Shown here: one piece after another, positions 58,455-64,000 of the stretch
Numbering within the stretch: position 1 is the first letter of the stretch
Layout of the letters: each line of letters opens with the position of its first letter
Assembly (NCBI GenBank): GCA_034440615.1
Contig: JAOTOM010005100.1
Location: 318,501 to 382,500 of the forward strand
Source: Ashinkailepas kermadecensis
Taxonomy: Eukaryota > Arthropoda > Thecostraca > Neolepadidae
Direction: 5' to 3'
DNA: 64,000 bases
Translations under genes and position numbers: made by a program
Notes under the pieces: model-generated
What the model was told of the DNA's origin: nothing
Databases searched by the model: none
Seen by the model: the letters and a program-made list of their open reading frames with translations, nothing else

Positions 58455-59585
58455 AAGTAAACGCTTGCAAGGGCCCGTAAACGTACGTAAGAGCCCGCAC
58501 GCACACACAAGGGCCCATACACGTTCGTAAGGACCTGCAGACGTTGGTAAGAAGAAGCAGAAGAACCTTGGGTTCTTTTACGACGCATTCAACCGCTAGG
58601 TTATGTAGCGTCGCCAACCTCTCACGCCGATTGGTCGCGGGTGAACTCGGTAAATGCCGTCGGTGGTGAGATTCGAACCCACAATCTTGCGATCAAGAGT
58701 CCGACGCTCTACCAACGGAGCTACCGCGGCCCCGACGTTGGTAGGAGCACGCATGCGTTTGCAAGGGCCCATACACGTTCGTAAGGACCTGCAGACGTTG
58801 GTAGGAGCCCGTATGCGTTTGCAAGGGCCCGTCAACATTCGTAAAGGCCTGTAGACGTTCGTAAGTAGCCGTAGGCGTTCGCAGGGACCATTGGACGTTC
58901 GTAAGAGCCCGTGAGCCTCCAGGCGTTCATAATGGCCCTCAAGCATTTTTTAAGGGTCAGCACGCATTCGTATGGGCCCGTAGGCGTTTCTGTAAGCACC
59001 CGTATACATATGTAAGGGTCCGAAGAAATTCGCAAGGGACCGTGGACGCTCGTGAGGGCCTGTAGACATTCGTAAGGGTCCGTAGGCGTCTGTAAGTGCC
59101 CGTAGACGTTCATAAAGGCCCGTGAACTTTCATAGGGACTCGTAGATGCTAGTAAGGCTCCAAACATGCTCGTAGGGCCACGTAAACTTTCGTAGAGACC
59201 TGCAGACGTTCGTAAGGGTCCATAAGCGTTCGTAATAGTCTGAACACGTAAGGACCAGTGGCCTTCCGTAAATGTCAGTAGATATTCGCAAGGGCCCGTA
59301 GACGTTCGTTAGGACACGTGCACTTTCGTAAGGGCCTATTAATTTTTGTATGCGACCGTAGACGCTCGTAGGGACCCGTGGACGTTGATAAGGGCTCGTA
59401 GGCGTTCACAAGAGCCCGAGACGTTCATGGGGCCCGTGAACTGTCGTAGGGGCCCGTAGACATTCATAAGGGCCCGCAGACATTCGTAAGACTCCAAACA
59501 TGCTCGTAGGGGCCCGAAGACTTTCGTAGGGGTCCGTGGGTGTTCGTAGGGGCCCGTGAGCGTTCGAAGGGGCTCAAGTACGCTC
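58455..59585. repeat. Degenerate minisatellite of about 20 bp (about 45 copies) with a SINE inside
   Basis: The unit is CGTTCGTAAGGGCCCGTAGA with abundant variants. It is interrupted by the SINE at 58550-58732. Confidence 0.92.
58550..58732 (-). mobile_element. tRNA-Lys-derived SINE, family 2
   Basis: On minus the head (58729-58655) reads GCCGCGGTAGCTCCGTTGG. The A box is at 58722-58711 and the anticodon loop CTCTTGA gives CTT (Lys). The B box GGTTCGAATCT is at 58678-58668. Acceptor and anticodon stems have mismatches, so it is not a working tRNA gene. The body carries GCGACCAATCGGCGTGAGAG and TTGGCGACGCTACATAAC, nearly the same as SINE family 1. GACGTTGGTA flanks both sides (58540-58549, 58733-58742). 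Confidence 0.88.
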
Positions 59586-59739
59586 CCGCCGCCCCCTTGG
59601 CCACGTCCCTGCTTTCAGTTCATATTGCTTCAGCACGAGATGTAACCGGTCCTCCATGTATCATTCTTTGTGTGAAATCACTTTTAATTAATTGAAGATA
59701 GAGCATTTAACGTCATATATTGTACGTCAGATTGCAGCA

Positions 59740-60255
59740 TGGGCAGCATAATTATATATTACATAGTATATAATGCATAATATAATGCGATGCAATACAT
59801 AATATACATAAATAATCCACTGACCACAAGGGCCAGTGGAATACACTTTCCAGGACCAAGGTCATTCCATAAATTTCTGCCCACACGAAGTCGATGATGT
59901 GAAGAGCAGTGCAAACGAAGTCACCAAAAATCGCGTCGAACCCAGAAAACTCGCGTCGGGTCCCTCCCCCGAAACCACGCTCTTGAGCCCGAAACGTCGC
60001 ATACAATACAATATATATACAATACAATATATAATGCATAATAATATAATGCAATGCAATACATAATATACATAAATAATCCACTGACCGCAAGGGTCAG
60101 TGGAATACACCTTCTAGGACCAAGGTCATTCCATAATGTTCTGCTCACACGAAGTCGATGATGTGAAGAGCAGTGCGACCGAAGTCACCAAAAATCGCGT
60201 CGAACCCAGAAAACTGGCGTCGGGTCCCTCCCCCGAAACCACGCGCCTGGGACCG
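59740..60255. repeat. Tandem duplication, period 264 bp
   Basis: AATAATCCACTGACC through AATCGCGTCGAACCCAGAAA and GGGTCCCTCCCCCGAAACC occurs at about 59800-59995 and again at 60064-60255 with about 5-8% visible differences. AT-rich ATAATGCAATGCAATACATA lead-ins precede both. Confidence 0.9.
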
Positions 60256-60690
60256 AAAAGTCGCGCCGGGATCCCGAGAAATCGCATCTCAGCCCCCGAG
60301 ATCGTGCCGGGGCCCCGTAAATGTGCGTCAAGTATCCCAAATAAACACCGCGGGACCCTAAGAGCACAATGGGATGCCCAAAAGTCACCGGGCCCTCAAA
60401 GCTCACCGAGTCTCGCAAAAAGCAGGACTCTCGCAGGGCCTTCAAACATGCGTTGCATCCCTAAATAAACACACCGGGAGCTCTAAAAAATACAGACCGG
60501 AGGCCCTCAAAGCAAACCAGGCCAAGAGACAGCATGAGGGCTTCAAAAACAGGATGGGCTCCCAAAAAGCGGCATGGACCAAAAAAGAACAAAAATGCCG
60601 GGCACTACATAAGCACATCGGGGTGTTCGAAAACGCGCCGGTACCTAACAAAATTCATCGGTGCACAAAAGTTAGACGAAGTATTATTCC
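60256..60690. repeat. Very degenerate repeat of about 28-32 bp
   Basis: GGGACCCTAA/AAAGTCACCGGGCCCTCAAA-like phrases recur with poor conservation. The duplication at 59740-60255 appears to be an older, better preserved part of the same structure. Confidence 0.5.
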
Positions 60691-61589
60691 CCGTAAAATA
60701 TATACGTGAAGTAAATCATATCTATGTACACGTCACTTGATCAGCCTCATATGAGCAAACACCGAGCGTGCGTGCCCGTACACTTGTAGCACGTCAAATC
60801 TCAAAGCACTCCGGTTGATCACGATTCGGTGACCTGTGACATAAAACGGGGGTCAGTAGTTGCCAAATCTTACCGGTTAACATAGCTTGTTTTGGATCGC
60901 TTTAAAAGCTACAATTTTGCTGGGATCGCTTTGAAACCGGCTCGAAACGATTCGTCTCGATTGTTCGCGTCAGATGAGCGGTAGCAAATCAGACATTGGT
61001 CAGGGTCATTGAAAGGTCATGTCAGGTCAGGTTATAAAATTTACACAATTGGTGTAAATTGTGTTGTTTTTACATATTATCAGATGCTAGATGCTGATTG
61101 CAGCATATCACAAGCCTGTAAATTAACATTAACAACATCCGGTTGCGTGAGGTCAAATGGTTCCTCAGTGACCTTGAGATGACCTTGACCCGTGACCTGA
61201 TGACATACCTGGCTCTGGCAGTCGTATCTGACCATCATGTCAATCTTGAGCCCAAACTGACACCAGCATTGCGGACGGCAATACGAAAACACCTGCAGCA
61301 CACAAGCTGCCATGCGGAGCTTTCGTTATGACGTCATAACTCTGTGGCCTAACCTGATCTCAGTGTTTTTTTTTCTGGCGTCAAAGTGTGTCGAATTGAC
61401 CGATCTATTGATATGCAGTTTGGTTTCGCTCGGCCAGCGGTATGATATCTAGCAATTCAGGCTACATCTCAATTTTCCACACTGTACACTGGCACTACAA
61501 TACGGCGGTACTAAGCGTACGATTCACAGAGAGGGAAATTATACAATTCATGTGATAGGGAAATGGGTGTGTCGACCACCATGTGCTGT
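60691..61589. other. Unique DNA with clustered AGGTCA/TGACCT motifs
   Basis: Between about 61000 and 61205 there are AAAGGTCA, GTCAGGTCAGG, GAGGTCA, TGACCTTGAGATGACCTTGA and GTGACCTGATGA, plus the hairpin AATTTACAC-AATTG-GTGTAAATT. Nuclear-receptor half-sites or a transposon with such motifs are both possible. Confidence 0.4.
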
Positions 61590-62735
61590 CTCAGGGCTGA
61601 CGACTGCATAGCCACCATGTACCTTCACAGGGCTGACAGCTGCATAGCCACCATATGCTGCCACAGGGCTGACGGCTGCATAGTCACCATGCACTGCCAC
61701 AGGACTGACGGCTGCATAGCCGCCATGTACTTCCAAAGGGCTGACGGCTGCATAGCCACCATGCGCTGCCACAGGGCTGACGGCTGCATAGCCGCCATGT
61801 ACTTCCAAAGGGCCGACGGCTGCATAGCCACCATTTACTGCCACAGGGCTGACGGCTGCATAGTCACCATGCACTGCCACAGGACTGACGGCTGCATAGC
61901 CGCCATGTACTTCCGAAGGGCTGACGGCTGCATAGCCACCATGCGCTGCCACAGGGCTGACGGCTGCATAGCCACCATGTACCTTCACAGGGCTGACAGC
62001 TGCATAGCCACCATGTGCCTTCACAGGGCTGACGGCTGCATAGCCACCATGTACCTTCACAGGGCTGACGGCTGCATAGCCACCATGTACCTTCACAGGG
62101 CTGACGGCTGCATAGCCACCATTTACTGCCACAGGGCTGACGGCTGCATAGCCGCCATGCGCTGGCACAAGGCTGACGGCTTCATAGCCACCATGTGCTG
62201 GCACAAGGCTGACGGCTTCATAGCCACCATGTGCTGGCACAAGGCTGACGGCTGCATAACCACCATGCGCTGTCACAGGACTGACGGCTGCATAGCCGCC
62301 ATTTACTTCCAAAGGGCTGACGGCTGCATAGCCACCATGCGCTGCCACAGGGCTGACGGCTGCATAGCCGCCATGTACTTCCAAAGGGTTGACGGCTGCA
62401 TAGCCACCATTTACTGCCACAGGGCTGACGGCTGCATAGTCACCATGCACTGCCACAGGACTGACGGCTGCATAGTCACCATGCACTGCCACAGGGCTGA
62501 CGGCTGCATAGCCACCATGTGCTGCCATAGGGCTGACGGCTGCATAGCCGCCATGCGCTGGCACAAGGCTGACGGCTTCATAGCCACCATGTGCTGACAC
62601 AAGGCTGACGGCTGCATAGCCACCATGCGCTGCCACGGGGCTGACGGCTGCATAGCCACCATGCGCTGTCACGGGGCTGACGGCTTCATAGCCACCATGC
62701 GCTGCCACAGGGCTGATAGCTGCATAGCCGCCGGT
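61590..62735. repeat. 36-bp minisatellite (about 32 copies) open on both strands
   Basis: The unit is CTGCCACAGGGCTGACGGCT, then GCATAGCCACCATGCG, with recurrent variants (CTTCCAAAGG, CTGGCACAAG, GGCTTCATAG). Since 36 is a multiple of 3, one plus frame gives 12-residue repeats (HRADGCIATMYL) for 344 codons, and one minus frame gives GGYAAVSPVAVH repeats for 386 codons. Each unit also supplies an ATG on plus. Variant positions do not favour synonymous sites, so there is no sign of coding selection. Confidence 0.95.
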
Positions 62736-63385
62736 TTCAGTGCTCAGCTCGCGTCGCAGAATCGAGCGATGAACACTATAGACGATTGGTGACTCAATTG
62801 AAGACAGACTGAGCCCGTACCCGAGGATGGTTGAGTGGGCCTGATGATAATCACGGCATTCTTAAGCGTTTGCGAACACCTAGGTACCGATGCCCAGCAA
62901 ATATGATTGCAAATATGAAATATGCAAGTATGGAACCCTTATCGATGTCTTGTTTGAGCCATGGGTGTCGGAAATGTGTTTCATGATCGTGTGCCGCTTA
63001 TACTTCACCCTGTGGTATTTCCTGGGAAGGCAATTTCCCGCTTAGGTGCCCTGGCCGATGATGCAGGAAAATATGGAAGTCATCTCGTGGTTGACCGCGG
63101 GCAATATTTCAGTAGTATGGCCCCGGATATTGAGTCTGGTTTAGTTTGCTCGGCAAGAGCATCGCTGCTCAAGATGTGCATGGTGTGGGACGGAGGAGGC
63201 TAGAGGTGATCTGGAGCTGCAATGCTTGCCCAAGAGTCACATGGGACGCGTGACGCAGCAGGGACCCTGGTCCCTGCTCTGGGAAGGTCACACTGTGCAA
63301 GTTCTGGTAGCATACTCTCGACTGAGCTCACATGGGAAAGAGCTAATGGCATCTGCCCGAGACCATATAGCATACTTATTGTACG

Positions 63386-63388
<3 letters not shown>
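62736..63388. other. Unique DNA
   Basis: No gene recognised. Confidence 0.45.
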
Positions 63389-63449
<61 letters not shown>

Positions 63450-63483
63450 ATGTATGTATGCCTGTGTATGCGTGTGTGTGTGT
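63389..63483. repeat. (TA)n(TG)n compound microsatellite
   Basis: About 24 TA units, then TG and TATG units. Confidence 0.97.
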
Positions 63484-64000
63484 AACCAATAAGATCTGGG
63501 AGCAATGAAGCGAAGCTGTTATCTAATTGCACCAATCGACAATACCCGGAATGCCGAATGTGTGAAGTAGATTACCACCGTCGCATTAGCCTTCCATTCA
63601 CACGGGAACCAACAGCCGCAACAGTCAGACGTCGGACAGCGCCAATCTGTCTGCTCACGACCTCAAACCTGAACACCAGCCCGATTACTGCCGTTCAGCA
63701 GCCAACTTCTGACACACGCTTGGCGTTATATCCAGCCTGAATGGTCCAGACAAAGGTGTGGCAGATAGAACCTGTCGGAGGAGTCTGCAGGGTTTTTTTT
63801 GTGTCGACACTTGGAGAGCCGTTTTTTGCCTTTCTGTGTAGCATTGTATCTGTTTTCTCCCCTGCCTGGTCTCACTCTGCGATGCTCGCTCCTTGACTCA
63901 TTTTCGCTCTCGTCTGTTTTCGTTACGCTGGTTTAGATCCTCAGGCGCGCACGTCACGCCGAGTAAATCCATCGCCGAGTGGTGTGCTACCGTTGTTTCA
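63484..64000. other. Unique DNA to the window edge
   Basis: No gene recognised. Confidence 0.45.

Noticed and set aside
58655..58729. Functional tRNA-Lys(CTT) gene
   Set aside because: The acceptor and anticodon stems contain mismatches. The head is attached to a SINE body, has an array-derived target duplication, and the body is shared with another SINE family.

Overview
The window is animal DNA, most likely from an invertebrate and perhaps an arthropod. There are no bacterial-style operons. There are spliced exons with consensus GT..AG borders, tRNA-derived SINEs, RNase H-bearing and CR1/L2-like LINEs, Penelope-like elements, PIF/Harbinger and THAP remnants, long (TA)n tracts and about twenty minisatellite arrays. 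The arthropod guess rests on the mix of elements and on scattered AACCT motifs, so it is weak.

Only one host gene is recognised with confidence. It is an orthologue of TIMELESS/timeout, the replication-fork protection protein related to yeast Tof1/Swi1, on the minus strand. Two consecutive exons are visible, 10765-10846 and 1605-1746. Their phases fit exactly: a codon is split 2+1 across the junction. The joined peptide aligns without gaps to the family segment that begins with an acidic run and continues through 'EFxF..(F/Y)(I/L)KRF' and 'NHC(V/I)(L/V)KMLHR' to '(I/L)LFQ'. The 9.0 kb intron between them, and the next intron running off the left edge, are filled with unrelated minisatellites (unit lengths 49, 30, 47, 27, 44, 27 and 59 bp). 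The 49-bp array reaches the +5/+6 bases of the splice donor.

From 11 to 18.5 kb there are further minisatellites, truncated SINEs and an inverted pair of an unclassified interspersed repeat, then a CpG-rich stretch carrying a CCAAT box, a CRE-like site and a heat-shock-element-like site.

From 19 to 43.8 kb the sequence is mostly transposon remains. There is a near-complete but broken RNase H-type LINE (about 33.0-39.5 kb, minus) with ORF1 zinc knuckle, endonuclease, reverse transcriptase, RNase H and C-terminal Cys/His parts, and with a SINE inserted between an 18-bp target duplication. Two further copies of a related LINE 3' half lie at 23.7-25.2 kb (plus) and 42.5-43.8 kb (minus). The first is split by a 490-bp MITE-like insertion that is absent from the second. 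There are also CR1/L2-like fragments, a decayed THAP domain, a Harbinger-like fragment and a long Penelope-derived palindrome (29.6-31.0 kb) whose ends carry hammerhead-ribozyme-like cores.

From 44 to 63 kb minisatellites dominate again (units of about 31, 32, 30, 29, 5, 20, 30 and 36 bp), with a tRNA-Lys-like SINE inside one array and a possible CpG-rich first exon at about 51.9-52.47 kb. Most long open frames in the window come from these arrays and are not evidence of proteins.
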